Part shown: positions 1 to 8,586 of the stretch, piece after piece
Layout: each line of letters begins with the position of its first letter
Position numbering within the stretch: the stretch's first letter is position 1
Assembly: GCA_003665935.1 (NCBI GenBank)
Contig: QPLR01000001.1
Coordinates: 700,769-764,768, forward strand
Reading direction: 5' to 3'
Length of the DNA stretch: 64,000 nucleotides
Source of the DNA: Halobellus sp. Atlit-31R
Lineage (GTDB): Archaea > Halobacteriota > Halobacteria > Halobacteriales > Haloferacaceae
Notes under the pieces: model-generated
The model's input: only the letters and a program-made list of their open reading frames with translations
Told to the model about the DNA's origin: nothing
Databases searched by the model: none
Position numbers and translations under genes: made by a program

Positions 1-2352
1 CGCGCTCTCCGCGTACATCGCGTCGACGTCGCGGACGCGGTCGACGTACGCCTCGCGGCCGCGGTAGCCGATCTCGTGTCGCCACCCCGCGACGGTCGGG
101 ACGCCGGTCAGACTCGAGGCGGGGTTCGCGTTCCAGGTGTACATCGCGCGCTCGCGGCCGTCGGTGCCGCCGGGGTAGAGCGTCGCCCCCGGCGCTTCCA
201 GCATCGTCGGCCGGCCCTCCACGCCGTCGATCCAGTCGATCGCCGCCGCCTGCTCGGGGTGGTCGGTCTCGACGAACTGCGTCGCGTCGAGCGTCGGGCC
301 GCCGGCGGGACCGCGCTCGAAGTGCGCGCCGACCGCGAGGACGCCGTAGACGCTCGTCGAGGCGACGAGCGCGACCGCGAGGACGACGGCCGCGACGCGC
401 CGCCACGGGAGCCCGGCAATCGCCGCCGCGGCGCCGGAACCGCCCGACGCCGTCGGTCCCGCGACGTCGCCGTCCTCGGCTACCTCGCCCACGGCGGCGC
501 CGTCCTCGGCTACCTCGCCCGCGACGTCGCCGCCCTCGGCTACCCCGCCCGCGGCGTCATCTCCGGTCGATCCGCCTGCGGCGGCGTCGCCTGCCCCCCA
601 CCGTTCGAGCGCGAGCCCCGGGAGGGCGACGCCCATCGCCGTGCCCCAGAGCACCCACACTTGCGCGTACGTCTTGAACACGGTGTTCATCCGGCCGGGA
701 CCGGCCTGCTCGTTGACGTAGACGAGTTCGACGAGCGTGACGAGTCCCGCGCCCGCGACGACGAGCACTGCCTCGTAGCCGACCGCTCGGGAGAGTCGGA
801 GACCGACCCAGGCGACGACGAGAATCGGCACCGACACCGCGAGCGCCGCGAAGCCGACCGCGTTGCCGACGTAGCCGGCGATCAGGAGTCCGGCTAGGAA
901 ATACCACGGGCGGGCGACGCGGAGCCGCGCGAGGAGATACCCGCAGAAGCCGACGGCGAACGCGCCGTGAACTAAGAGCAGCGCACCGAGGCTGCTACGC
1001 ATCTCCGGACCGAGGAGTTCGACCGAGCGCCCGCCGCCACCCGTCGCCGCCCCGAAGAGGAAGGGAGCCGCAAAGAGGACGGCGACGAGGGCGGCGACGG
1101 CGGCGACGACGGAGGCACCGAGAACGCGGCCGAGTTCGTCCGTTGCCGCCGACACGGGGCCGTCGCCGCTGCTGACGGCTCGATCAGCGAGGTCGCGGAT
1201 CCGCGGTCGAACGGCCGCCGTGCCGGGCACCAGCGTCCACGGGTCTGCAGGAGCGAACGTCGCGGCCAGCCATCCGAGCGCGAGCACGCTCGGAAAACTC
1301 CAGGTGTTCTGGATCGCCTGCCAGGACGCAAGCACCGGAATGGCGGCGAAGACGAGCGCGCGCCGCCGCCACCGCTCGTCGGCGGGCGTCCGGTAGTAGG
1401 CGTAGCCCACGGCCGCGGCCAAAAGCAGCGTCGGCGTGCCGGTCATATGTGCGTGGAGGTCGCCGTTCAGCCACGCGAACAGCGGGAACTCGTTGATCGT
1501 GCCGGGGATGACTCGGGAGGCGTTCCAGTAGCTGAAACTGTCCGCACCCGCGAGGATCCGCTCGACCGTGTAGTCCGTCCGCGCGGCGACGGCGGCCGCG
1601 GCCGCCTGCCGGAGCGGGTCCGGGAGCGCGAGCAGTGCGAGTCGGCCCGCGGTGACGAGGTTGCTCGCGAGGCCGACGAAGAAGACGGCGACGACGCCGG
1701 CGAGTCGGCGCGGGAGGCCGCGATCTGCGCCGATGGCGGCCGCGAGCTCGAAGGCCGCAGTCACGAGCGCGGCGTAGAAGCCCGCGAGCGCGAGGTTGTA
1801 GGCGAACCGCGGCGGCGTCCCCGTCAGCCACGACAGCAGCGTGGCCGTCAGGTGGCCGCCGTAGTAGTACTTCACGGGCGCGTTCGCGAACCAGAAGTCC
1901 TCCGGCGGGAGCACCGGCGAACGCCGGAGCGTCTTCAGCAGCCCGAAGTCGAGGAACTTCTCGCCGCCGCCGGGGTGGACGGCGGGGTCGAAAGCCCGGA
2001 TCGCGACGACGAAGAGGAAGCCGAGCAGGAAGACGACGGCGGCGTCGGTCGCGGCGCTGCGGTCGACGTCGACGTCGAGGCGCAATCGACCCGCCCGGAG
2101 GGCAGCGAGATCGAGCGCGGCGAGTGCGCTCCCGGCGAAAAGTGACAGGACGCCGGCCGCGAGCGCGGCCGGTCCCCACGCCACCTGCCCGACCCAGTAT
2201 GCGGGGACGCTGAGGAGGACGACGGCGGCCGGGACGGCCAGACCCGCGCCGCGACCCCTCGCCCGCGGGAAGAGCCTGGCAGCGACCGGGAGGCCGAGCG
2301 CGAAGAGCGCAGCGTAGAGGACCAGCCAGCGAGCGACGAGGGCGTACTCCAT
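1..2352 (-). CDS. DUF2298 / Chlor_Arch_YYY integral membrane protein (3' end outside window)
   Basis: This frame is open from an ATG at 2352 to the window edge, giving 784 codons without a stop, so the protein is truncated only by the window. It is highly hydrophobic with many predicted membrane segments from the first residues on. A YYYGG motif sits near residues 160-165 after a conserved PPEDFWFANAPVK stretch. This is the signature of the archaeal/Chloroflexi YYY family (DUF2298, TIGR03662), whose biochemical function is unknown. The visible end contains GWRHEIGYRGR, typical of the family's soluble tail. It is divergent from a GT2 glycosyltransferase and a GtrA gene, which suggests a role in membrane-linked glycan or lipid-sugar chemistry. 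That role is inference. Confidence 0.85.
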   Translation of the reverse strand, partial: MEYALVARWLVLYAALFALGLPVAARLFPRARGRGAGLAVPAAVVLLSVPAYWVGQVAWGPAALAAGVLSLFAGSALAALDLAALRAGRLRLDVDVDRSAATDAAVVFLLGFLFVVAIRAFDPAVHPGGGEKFLDFGLLKTLRRSPVLPPEDFWFANAPVKYYYGGHLTATLLSWLTGTPPRFAYNLALAGFYAALVTAAFELAAAIGADRGLPRRLAGVVAVFFVGLASNLVTAGRLALLALPDPLRQAAAAAVAARTDYTVERILAGADSFSYWNASRVIPGTINEFPLFAWLNGDLHAHMTGTPTLLLAAAVGYAYYRTPADERWRRRALVFAAIPVLASWQAIQNTWSFPSVLALGWLAATFAPADPWTLVPGTAAVRPRIRDLADRAVSSGDGPVSAATDELGRVLGASVVAAVAALVAVLFAAPFLFGAATGGGGRSVELLGPEMRSSLGALLLVHGAFAVGFCGYLLARLRVARPWYFLAGLLIAGYVGNAVGFAALAVSVPILVVAWVGLRLSRAVGYEAVLVVAGAGLVTLVELVYVNEQAGPGRMNTVFKTYAQVWVLWGTAMGVALPGLALERWGAGDAAAGGSTGDDAAGGVAEGGDVAGEVAEDGAAVGEVAEDGDVAGPTASGGSGAAAAIAGLPWRRVAAVVLAVALVASTSVYGVLAVGAHFERGPAGGPTLDATQFVETDHPEQAAAIDWIDGVEGRPTMLEAPGATLYPGGTDGRERAMYTWNANPASSLTGVPTVAGWRHEIGYRGREAYVDRVRDVDAMYAESA

Positions 2353-2485
2353 TCTCCGTATCGCAACGGCCGCGACGGCGGGACATACGTTTTGTGATGC
2401 GCCGGGTCGCGTCGGGCCGCACGCGACACTCGACGCCCGGGCGGTAGCGGTTCGTTTTTTACCCGGAAGCCAGTATCTGGAACCG

Positions 2486-3289
2486 ATGACTCGTTCCGTC
2501 GGGATCGTCGTCCCCGCCTATCGGCCCGATCCCGAACGTCTCGGCGCGTACCTCCGTGCGCTCGCGGCGCGGCTCGACCCCGAGGTCGTTCGGGTCGAAC
2601 TCGACGCGCCGCAGGCGGACCTGCGACCCCGGCTCGATACCCTCCCCGATTGCGTCGAGATCGCCGCCGTCGACGCCCGACGCGGCAAAGGTGCCGCGAT
2701 CACCGCCGGGTTCGAGGCGCTCGTCGACGACGTCGACGTGCTCGCGTTCGCCGACGCCGACGGCAGCACCCCGGCGACGTCGTTTTCCGCCGTCGTCGAC
2801 GCGGTCACCTCCGGGAGGGCCGACGTGGCGACTGGATCCCGTCGCCACCCCGACGCCGACGTCGCCTCCCACCAGACGTTCGCCCGTCGTCGCCTCGGTG
2901 ACGGCTTCGCGTGGCTCGCCCGCCGCTTCCTCGACGAACGGCTGTACGACTACCAGTGCGGCGCGAAGGCGCTGTCTGCCGACGCGTGGCGCGACGTCCG
3001 CGCGCACCTCTACGAGCCCGGCTTCGCCTGGGACATCGAACTCGTCGCCGTCGCGGGCGCGCTGGACCACCGGCTCGCGGAGATCCCCGTCCGCTGGGAG
3101 GACCGCCCCGGCTCCACCGTCTCGCCGATCCGGACGACTCTGCGGCTGGGCCGCGCGCTCGTGACTGCGCGGCACCGCGCGCGAGTCCTGCGCGAGAATC
3201 GACTGCACGAGCTGCTGGACGCCCGCCGCGAGACCGAGCCCTCGCTGATCGAGCGGCTCGCCGCGACCGACGCCGTCGAGGCCGACTGA
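2486..3289 (+). CDS. GT2 family glycosyltransferase (dolichyl-phosphate sugar synthase-like)
   Basis: The 267-residue protein starts with a GT-A nucleotide-binding strand (VGIVVPAYRPD). It carries a DxD-like metal and sugar-nucleotide motif (ADADGS, about residue 88) and a conserved YDYQCGAKAL block seen in dolichyl-phosphate mannose/glucose synthases. Such enzymes move a sugar from a nucleotide donor to a polyprenyl phosphate on the cytoplasmic face of the membrane. There is no C-terminal membrane domain. That function may be supplied by the GtrA protein encoded immediately downstream, because the two genes abut at stop and start. Haloarchaeal homologues include AglD/AglJ-type N-glycosylation enzymes, but the exact donor sugar cannot be read from the sequence. 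Confidence 0.85.
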   Translation: MTRSVGIVVPAYRPDPERLGAYLRALAARLDPEVVRVELDAPQADLRPRLDTLPDCVEIAAVDARRGKGAAITAGFEALVDDVDVLAFADADGSTPATSFSAVVDAVTSGRADVATGSRRHPDADVASHQTFARRRLGDGFAWLARRFLDERLYDYQCGAKALSADAWRDVRAHLYEPGFAWDIELVAVAGALDHRLAEIPVRWEDRPGSTVSPIRTTLRLGRALVTARHRARVLRENRLHELLDARRETEPSLIERLAATDAVEAD

Positions 3290-3739
3290 ATGGTCCGCGA
3301 GACGGTCGACGCGCTGGCCTCGGGCGTCCGGTTCGGGAAGTTCGTCTCCGTCGGCGCGGTCGGCGCGGTCTTCGACATCACCACGACGACGGCGCTCATC
3401 GTCGGCCTCGGCGTCCTCGGCGAGTACGCGAAGCTCGTCGGCGCGGAGGTCGCGATCGTCGTGATGTTCGCGATCAACGAGCGGTGGACCTTCTCGGAGC
3501 TCGGCGCGTCCGGAGCGATTCCGACGCTGAGTCGGTTCGTCCGCTCGAATCTCGTCCGCAGCGGCGGCCTCGCCGTCCAGTTTCTGATCGTGCGGTCGCT
3601 CCGCCAGCTCGACCTGTCCGTCGTCGTCTTCGGCTTCGACCTCTGGCAGCTGATCCCGATCCCGATCGCGATCGCGGGGTCGATGCTCCTGAACTACGTC
3701 GCAGAGAGCCTGCTGACGTGGCGAGTGACACGGTCCTGA
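3290..3739 (+). CDS. GtrA family membrane protein
   Basis: The 149-residue protein has four hydrophobic segments and the GtrA-type N-terminus (FGKFVSVGAVGAVFD...) followed by a conserved FAINERWTFSE block. GtrA proteins are small polytopic proteins thought to move or position polyprenyl-phosphate-linked sugars. The start codon directly follows the TGA of the upstream GT2 gene, so the two are almost certainly translationally coupled. The pair resembles the split form of polyprenyl-phosphate glycosyltransferases in which catalytic and membrane parts are separate chains. Confidence 0.85.
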   Translation: MVRETVDALASGVRFGKFVSVGAVGAVFDITTTTALIVGLGVLGEYAKLVGAEVAIVVMFAINERWTFSELGASGAIPTLSRFVRSNLVRSGGLAVQFLIVRSLRQLDLSVVVFGFDLWQLIPIPIAIAGSMLLNYVAESLLTWRVTRS

Positions 3740-3808
3740 CCGCGAGGGAAACTGCCACACGGCGGGCGAAACACAATCCTTAACCGTAACCCACGGTTTC
3801 GTTTTGGT
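3740..3808 (+). promoter_or_regulatory. Promoter region of initiator tRNA-Met
   Basis: A CCTTAACC element about 25-30 bases before the tRNA is in the expected place for an archaeal TATA box. It is the only obvious promoter signal between the GtrA stop and the tRNA. Confidence 0.45.
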
Positions 3809-3883
3809 AGCGGGATGGGATAGCCAGGAGATTCCGCCGGGCTCATAACCCGGAGATCGGTAGTTCAAATCTACCTCCCGCTA
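3809..3883 (+). tRNA. tRNA-Met (CAT), initiator
   Basis: The cloverleaf is complete. A seven-base acceptor stem AGCGGGA starts with an unpaired A1, a feature of initiator tRNAs. The anticodon stem has the three consecutive G-C pairs (GGG ... CCC) typical of initiators, and the loop is CTCATAA with anticodon CAT. The T arm reads GTTCAAAT. The 3' CCA is not encoded. A1 and the GGG/CCC anticodon stem separate it from the other CAT tRNA at 15801. Confidence 0.95.
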
Positions 3884-4004
3884 CTCTCCTGAACTCTACT
3901 ACCTCCTCACCGGAGGTACCCATCGACGTCGGCTCCGATGCGTCCGCCGACCGTTCCTCACGTGACTGCGCCCCGAAAGCGACGCGTCCGTGGCTCGCCG
4001 AGTC

Positions 4005-4415
4005 TCAGAAGTCGATCCGACCGCCGGAGGAGAGGTCCCGCTCCTCGGAGAGCCCCGGTTCCGCGGCGTCCCACTCGTCGTCGACGAGGTATATCGCGCT
4101 GTCCTCGACTGCGATCTCGAAGGTGTCGAGGACGGCCCCCTCGCAGGGACCGAAGTTGCAGTCGCCGCTCCGTTTCTCGAACGTCGCGCCGTGTTTCTGG
4201 CAGACGAGTTCGCCGTCTCTGACCAGCGCGCTCGACCCCTTGTCCAGTCGGACGTCCCGCCAGTGCGGGCAGTAGTTCGTGTACGCGACGACGGTGCCGT
4301 CCTCGCGTCGCGTCAGCAGCCCCTCGGTCGTTTCGAATCCGGCCTTCGCGGTGAAAACGAGCGTCTCGTCCGCCGAGACCTCGTCGGTGGCGGCGATGCG
4401 GCGGTCCTCGTCCAT
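4005..4415 (-). CDS. Rieske-type [2Fe-2S] ferredoxin
   Basis: The 136-residue soluble protein has both halves of the Rieske cluster site. CPH (CxH) near residue 48 is followed about 20 residues later by CQKH (CxxH), giving two Cys and two His ligands. There is no signal peptide or membrane anchor, so this is a cytoplasmic Rieske ferredoxin rather than a bc1-complex subunit. It probably donates electrons to an oxygenase or serves as a general carrier. No partner oxygenase is encoded nearby, so its redox partner is unknown. Confidence 0.9.
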   Translation of the reverse strand: MDEDRRIAATDEVSADETLVFTAKAGFETTEGLLTRREDGTVVAYTNYCPHWRDVRLDKGSSALVRDGELVCQKHGATFEKRSGDCNFGPCEGAVLDTFEIAVEDSAIYLVDDEWDAAEPGLSEERDLSSGGRIDF

Positions 4416-4509
4416 ACCGCGCGTTTGGAGTGCGGCGATTCAAGCGTGACGGTTCGGGGCGGAAGCGGTGCCAGAGGCCGCCGTCGCTATGGTTCCTCGC
4501 TCCCGCGAG

Positions 4510-5430
4510 TCACTCGGCCGACGCGCCGTCGTAGTGGTCGCGCTCGTCGGAGGCTGCACCGTCGTAGTGGTCGCGCTCGACGCGGGCGTCGTAGACCCGT
4601 CGGAGCAGCGTCGTGACCGGGCCGCCGCCGACGTCGATGCCGTCGACCGTCTCGACGGGGCGGACCTCCCACGTCGTGTTCGTCACGAACGCCTCGTCGG
4701 CCCCGCGGAGGTCGTCGGGCGCGAACTCGCCCTCCCGGACCGGGATGCCTTCCGCGCGGGCGATGTCGAGGACTTCCGCGCGAGTGATGCCCGGAAGCAC
4801 GGGCCCGTCGAGACGCGGCGTACAGAGCGCGTCGTCGGCGACGAAAAAGAGGTTGCTCGTCGCCCCCTCCGCGAGGTTCCCCGCCTCGTCGAGCATCACA
4901 GCCTCGTCGGCGTCGGCGACGCGGAGTTCGATGCGAGCGAGGATGCCGTTCAGGTAGTTGTGTGTCTTCGCCTGCGACGGCAGCGCGTCGTCGGGCATCC
5001 GGCGCGTCTTGACGGTCTGAAGCGTCGCCGGGTCGTCCCAGATCGGGGCCGAAGCGGTGCCGCCGGGCGGAAGCGGTTTGACCTGAACGACGACCGTCGG
5101 GTCGACGTCGGGATCCGGGGTGAGCTTGCCGGGCTGGACGCCGCGAGTGAGCGAGAGCTTCACGTATGCGTCGTCGAGGTCGTTCGCCCGGAGCGTTTCG
5201 TCGACGCGGCGTTTCAGCTCCGCGTCCGAGAGGCCGTGGTCGAGCGAGAGCGCCGCTGCGGAGTCGGCGAGGCGCTCGGCGTGCGCGTCCCAGCGGAACA
5301 CGTCGCCGCCGTACGCCCGGAGCGTCTCGAAGACCGCGTCGCCGTACGTAAATCCGCGGTCGCGGACACTCACCGTCGCCGAGTCCGCCGGGACGAGTTC
5401 GCCGTCGACGTGGTAGTAGAGGTCGTCCAT
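4510..5430 (-). CDS. Class IV aminotransferase (aminodeoxychorismate lyase or branched-chain aminotransferase type)
   Basis: This is a PLP enzyme of fold type IV, 306 residues. It has the N-terminal DRGFTYGDAVFETLRAY block, a catalytic lysine in SQAKTHNYLNGILAR, and the PLP-phosphate motif EGATSNLF. The haloarchaeal relatives are usually annotated as 4-amino-4-deoxychorismate lyase (PabC) or branched-chain aminotransferase, and sequence alone does not separate them. No pabA or pabB gene is adjacent. The last 22 residues are an imperfect tandem duplication of an 11-residue unit (ERDHYDGA...), encoded by a 21-bp exact repeat spaced 33 bp apart. The tail is therefore probably a recent in-frame expansion outside the folded core. 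Confidence 0.85.
   Translation of the reverse strand: MDDLYYHVDGELVPADSATVSVRDRGFTYGDAVFETLRAYGGDVFRWDAHAERLADSAAALSLDHGLSDAELKRRVDETLRANDLDDAYVKLSLTRGVQPGKLTPDPDVDPTVVVQVKPLPPGGTASAPIWDDPATLQTVKTRRMPDDALPSQAKTHNYLNGILARIELRVADADEAVMLDEAGNLAEGATSNLFFVADDALCTPRLDGPVLPGITRAEVLDIARAEGIPVREGEFAPDDLRGADEAFVTNTTWEVRPVETVDGIDVGGGPVTTLLRRVYDARVERDHYDGAASDERDHYDGASAE
4526..4579. repeat. 33-bp-period tandem duplication in aminotransferase C-terminus
   Basis: A 21-bp sequence at 4526-4546 is repeated exactly at 4559-4579. The period is 33 bp, so the reading frame is kept and an 11-residue unit is doubled at the extreme C-terminus of the class IV aminotransferase. Confidence 0.85.
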
Positions 5431-5459
5431 TCGGTCGAGAGTCGGAGTGTCGTGTCGAG

Positions 5460-6221
5460 TCAGGACTGATCGCTCGCGCGGTCGATCCAGCGAGAGACGC
5501 GCTTCGCGGAGACGTCGATCTCTGCGGCCACCTCGTCGGCGTCGGCAGCCGCGAGGTCCGAGACCGTCTCGATGCCGACGGTTCCGAGGCGCTCGGCGTA
5601 CGCGGGCCCGATCCCTTTGAGCGTCTCGACCGGCGGGCTCTCGTCGGCGGGGCCGGCGTCAGCGTCAGTTTCGGCCTCGTCTGCGTCCGCGCTGTCGGCC
5701 TCGTCCGCCTCCTCGCCGTCTGCCTTCTCCGTGGGTGCGACGGCCTCGGCCGGCTCTCGGCCCGCCGCCTCGTCGACGAGCGTCTCCGTCGACGCCGCGG
5801 CGTCGGTCCCGGCCGCGGCCGCGTCCGTCGGGGTCTCGACCTCGTCGGCGTCGGGCTCGGGGGTGACCGCCTCGTCGCCTTCGCCGGCCGTCTCGACGGC
5901 CTCAGCGGCCTCTATCCCGGTCTCGTCGTCGACGAGCGTCTCCGTCGACGCCGCGGCGTCGGTTTCGGCGGCGGCCGCGTCCGCCGCCTCGTCCGGAACG
6001 TCGGTCTCGGCTGTCGTCTCGGCGTCGGGGTCCTCCTCTGCGCCGTCCGCAGTGCCCTTGATTCTCGCTTCCGTCGAGGCGTCGGCTGCCTCCCGGTCGG
6101 GGTCGCGCTCGACGGAGACTCTCCCCGCCGAGTCAGACGACGCCGACGTGTCTGACTCGTCTGTGCTCTCGCCGCCTACGAGCGAGCGCAGCGACGACAC
6201 GATCGTATCGAAGAGACTCAT
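5460..6221 (-). CDS. Acidic protein with C-terminal helix-hairpin-helix domain
   Basis: The first ~200 of 253 residues are a low-complexity Asp/Glu/Ala/Thr-rich segment. They include a near-perfect internal repeat (TDAAASTETLVD, twice, 52 residues apart). The last ~60 residues form a folded helix-hairpin-helix unit beginning LKGIGPAYAERLG and continuing IETVSDLAAAD, the arrangement used for non-specific DNA binding in RadA- and polymerase-type HhH domains. A DNA-associated role is likely. No catalytic domain is visible. The gene lies 29 bp downstream of the aminotransferase start on the same strand. Confidence 0.75.
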   Translation of the reverse strand: MSLFDTIVSSLRSLVGGESTDESDTSASSDSAGRVSVERDPDREAADASTEARIKGTADGAEEDPDAETTAETDVPDEAADAAAAETDAAASTETLVDDETGIEAAEAVETAGEGDEAVTPEPDADEVETPTDAAAAGTDAAASTETLVDEAAGREPAEAVAPTEKADGEEADEADSADADEAETDADAGPADESPPVETLKGIGPAYAERLGTVGIETVSDLAAADADEVAAEIDVSAKRVSRWIDRASDQS

Positions 6222-6328
6222 CGCATTGACGATATGGGGGTCGGCTATTTAAATACCGTTGCGCCGTGATGTGTCTCGGGCGTTCGGTCCGCTCGCCGCG
6301 CTGCTCTCGCTCGGGCGTTCGCGCGTCG

Positions 6329-6793
6329 CTACGCGTCGGCCTCGTCTGCGCTCGCGTCCGCCGACTCGGCGTCCTCCTCGGCCCCGCCCGCGTCGCTCTC
6401 GGCTGCCGCGTCCTGGAGCTGGCTCCGGAGCTGCGGCATCGTCCCGGTGAGGTCGCCGACGAGCTCTTCGGCGTCCGCGATCGACGCCAGCAGCTCCGCG
6501 ACCGACTCGATCTGCGCTTCGATCGCGTCGGGGTCGTCGAAGGCGTCGGCGCGTTGCCCGACGATGAACGTCTTCTTGGCCTGTCTGAGGTGCGCTTCCG
6601 CCTCACCGACGTCGAGCGCCGATCGTAAGGCGTTGAGGACGCCGAGGACGTTGTCCGCCTCAGCGTCCCACACCGCGTCGGGTGCGGGAAGCTCCGCGCG
6701 CGCCTCCGCGAGGTGGCTCTCGACCTCCTCGCGCATCTCCGCAGCAGCCTCTCCGAACAGGTCGTCGTCGCCGAGTGTGCTCTGGCTACTCAT
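6329..6793 (-). CDS. Conserved haloarchaeal protein (DUF5790-like)
   Basis: The 154-residue, very acidic, mostly helical protein begins STLGDDDLFGEAAAEMREEVE and has a conserved core DNVLGVLNALRSALD and KKTFIVGQRADAFDD. I recognise this as the haloarchaeal DUF5790 family from memory. Its function is unknown. The last 30 residues are a disordered Asp/Glu/Ala tail. There is no membrane segment or signal peptide. Confidence 0.7.
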   Translation of the reverse strand: MSSQSTLGDDDLFGEAAAEMREEVESHLAEARAELPAPDAVWDAEADNVLGVLNALRSALDVGEAEAHLRQAKKTFIVGQRADAFDDPDAIEAQIESVAELLASIADAEELVGDLTGTMPQLRSQLQDAAAESDAGGAEEDAESADASADEADA

Positions 6794-6875
6794 ACCAGCG
6801 GCTTCGGCTCGCGAGGGGTTAAAAACACGCCCGGAAGTGAAAGTGAAATCGGACGTCTGAAGCGTACTGCGTGGG

Positions 6876-7238
6876 TCACTCCTCGACCGCGACGAGTCGC
6901 ATCAGCGGGTAATCGCCCTGCATATCCATCCGCGTGCGAACGGTCACGCCGTCGTACTCGATCCGCATCTCCACGTCGATGAATCGTCCCGTCAGCTCCG
7001 TGTACTCGGCCGACTGCGACTCCAGCTCCGCCGCGATGCGGTCGGTTCGAACGTCGACGTCGACGGCAGCGCAGTAGGGTTGATTCTCGATCGCCTCCTC
7101 CATCGCCCGTCCGAGGCTCTCGGCGCTCGTGGGGCTCACGGGCGTTCCCGCGAACTGGTGATAGAGCGTCCCGAACTTGATTCCGGCCTCGAAGCACGCA
7201 CGCTCGGCGTCGGTCCCGACCTCGTCGGCGTCGTTCAT
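6876..7238 (-). CDS. mptD: Archaeal-type dihydroneopterin aldolase (MptD family)
   Basis: The 120-residue protein matches the archaeal MptD/DUF372 family in length and in the conserved N-terminal block ERACFEAGIKFGTLYHQFAGTPVSP. MptD cleaves 7,8-dihydroneopterin to 6-hydroxymethyl-dihydropterin and glycolaldehyde in tetrahydrofolate/methanopterin-type cofactor synthesis. The ATG at 7238 is chosen because homologues begin just before this block. The frame is open for another ~250 codons upstream, but that part is an antisense shadow of the azf gene. It is divergent from azf with a 144-bp gap. Confidence 0.85.
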   Translation of the reverse strand: MNDADEVGTDAERACFEAGIKFGTLYHQFAGTPVSPTSAESLGRAMEEAIENQPYCAAVDVDVRTDRIAAELESQSAEYTELTGRFIDVEMRIEYDGVTVRTRMDMQGDYPLMRLVAVEE

Positions 7239-7382
7239 ATTCGGAGTCCGAGGCCGCGGGCTAAGGGCCTGTCGGCAGCGGTGACGGCGGTCGTCGCCGG
7301 TAGTGACCGCAGGACGTGTCGAATCGCCGTCACCGGCGCGAATCGGACGTTTCTTGCCCTCCCTGTCCGGATAGCCGTCTGA

Positions 7383-8168
7383 ATGGACGATCCGGTTCTC
7401 CTGACAGGGGCGGGCGGGCGCGTCGGGCAGGCCATCCTCCGCCACGTCGGCGCGGCGTTCGACTGGCGACTGCTCGACCGAGAGCCGCTGCCGGACGCGA
7501 AACGTCCCGACGGCGTCGCCGACGAGGACGTCTTCGTTGCGGACATCACCGACGACGAGGCGGTCCGCGACGCCCTCGACGGCTGTCGCGCCGTCGTGCA
7601 TCTCGCGGGCGATCCGCGCCCGGAGGCACCGTGGGATAGCGTCCTGCAGAACAACATCGACGGCACGCAGACGATGTTCGAGGCCGCCGTCGAGACGGGC
7701 GTCGAGAAGTTCGTGTTCGCCTCCTCGAATCACGCCGTCGGCGCGTACGAGACGGACGCGCGGACGCCGGCGATGTATCGACCCGAAGACGAGTTCCGCC
7801 TCGACGGGACGGAACTGCCCCGACCGAGCAACCTCTACGGAGTGAGCAAGGCGACCGGCGAGGTCCTCGGCAGATACTACCACGACCACCACGACATCTC
7901 GGTCGTCAACGTCCGGATCGGCAACCTCACCGAGGGACACCCCCCGATCGACTACGAGCGCGGCCAGGCGATGTGGCTCTCCTACCGCGACTGTGCGCAT
8001 CTCTTCGAGCGCTGTATCCTCGCGGACTACGACTACGAGATCGTCTACGGCATCTCCGACAACGATCGGAAGTACTACTCCATCGAGCGCGCGAAGGCGG
8101 TCCTCGGCTACGATCCCGTCGACAACTCCGCGGAGTGGCGCGCCGACGAGCGCATCGACGACGCGTAG
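7383..8168 (+). CDS. azf: NAD+-dependent glucose-6-phosphate dehydrogenase (Azf, SDR superfamily)
   Basis: The 261-residue extended short-chain dehydrogenase has an N-terminal Rossmann motif (LLTGAGGRVG), a catalytic YGVSK (YxxxK) and substrate-binding segments closely matching the Haloferax volcanii Azf enzyme as I remember it (GDPRPEAPWDSVL, SSNHAVGAYE, ISVVNVRIGNL). Azf oxidises glucose-6-phosphate with NAD+ and feeds the haloarchaeal oxidative pentose phosphate pathway, replacing a classical Zwf. It was first annotated as a sugar epimerase, which is the main alternative call. Confidence 0.9.
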   Translation: MDDPVLLTGAGGRVGQAILRHVGAAFDWRLLDREPLPDAKRPDGVADEDVFVADITDDEAVRDALDGCRAVVHLAGDPRPEAPWDSVLQNNIDGTQTMFEAAVETGVEKFVFASSNHAVGAYETDARTPAMYRPEDEFRLDGTELPRPSNLYGVSKATGEVLGRYYHDHHDISVVNVRIGNLTEGHPPIDYERGQAMWLSYRDCAHLFERCILADYDYEIVYGISDNDRKYYSIERAKAVLGYDPVDNSAEWRADERIDDA

Positions 8169-8243
8169 ACCGTCTACCGAACGCGACGGTCACAGCCCGG
8201 CTTCTACCACTGCCCCGTCCAGCCGATCGAACGCGAGCGACGG

Positions 8244-8531
8244 TCAGGTGCCGCTCCAGGCGTCGTGCGATCGGATCTCCTCGCGGATCAGATCGCAGTC
8301 GTCGGCCGACTGCAAGCCGAGCGCGTCGACCACCTGCGAGCGCGTCTGCCTGTCGGCGACGCTCGTGCCGTCCGGCGTCTCGATTCTGAACGTCGGTGAC
8401 GCGGAGAGGCCGCCGAGGTTCGAGCCGCCCGATTCGACGACCGTCGGAAGGACGCCGTGTTCCGCGAGTACCCGAACGAGTGTCGTTCGTCCGTCGTCGA
8501 CGGCGTCTTTGATCTCGTCTTGGACTGCCAT
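8244..8531 (-). CDS. Conserved haloarchaeal hypothetical protein
   Basis: The 95-residue protein starts at an ATG (8531) followed by VQDEIKDAVDDGRTTLVRVLAEHGV. The middle part (SNLGGLSASPTFRIET) looks like a small beta-rich domain and the C-terminus is helical (RSQVVDALGL...). I do not recognise a named family. There is an A-rich stretch (AAAAAATT on the coding strand, about 35 bases before the ATG), consistent with a promoter. No signal peptide or membrane segment is present. Confidence 0.6.
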   Translation of the reverse strand: MAVQDEIKDAVDDGRTTLVRVLAEHGVLPTVVESGGSNLGGLSASPTFRIETPDGTSVADRQTRSQVVDALGLQSADDCDLIREEIRSHDAWSGT

Positions 8532-8586
8532 CTCGGTGACGTGTAGTCTCCGCTGACGATTCAATTTTTTGACGGGCTGGTCGCGG

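Noticed and set aside
2459..3868. 469-codon minus-strand frame
   Set aside because: Antisense to the GT2 and GtrA genes, and it runs into the initiator tRNA.
6876..8000. 374-codon version of the MptD gene
   Set aside because: The extension is antisense to azf and family members begin at 7238.
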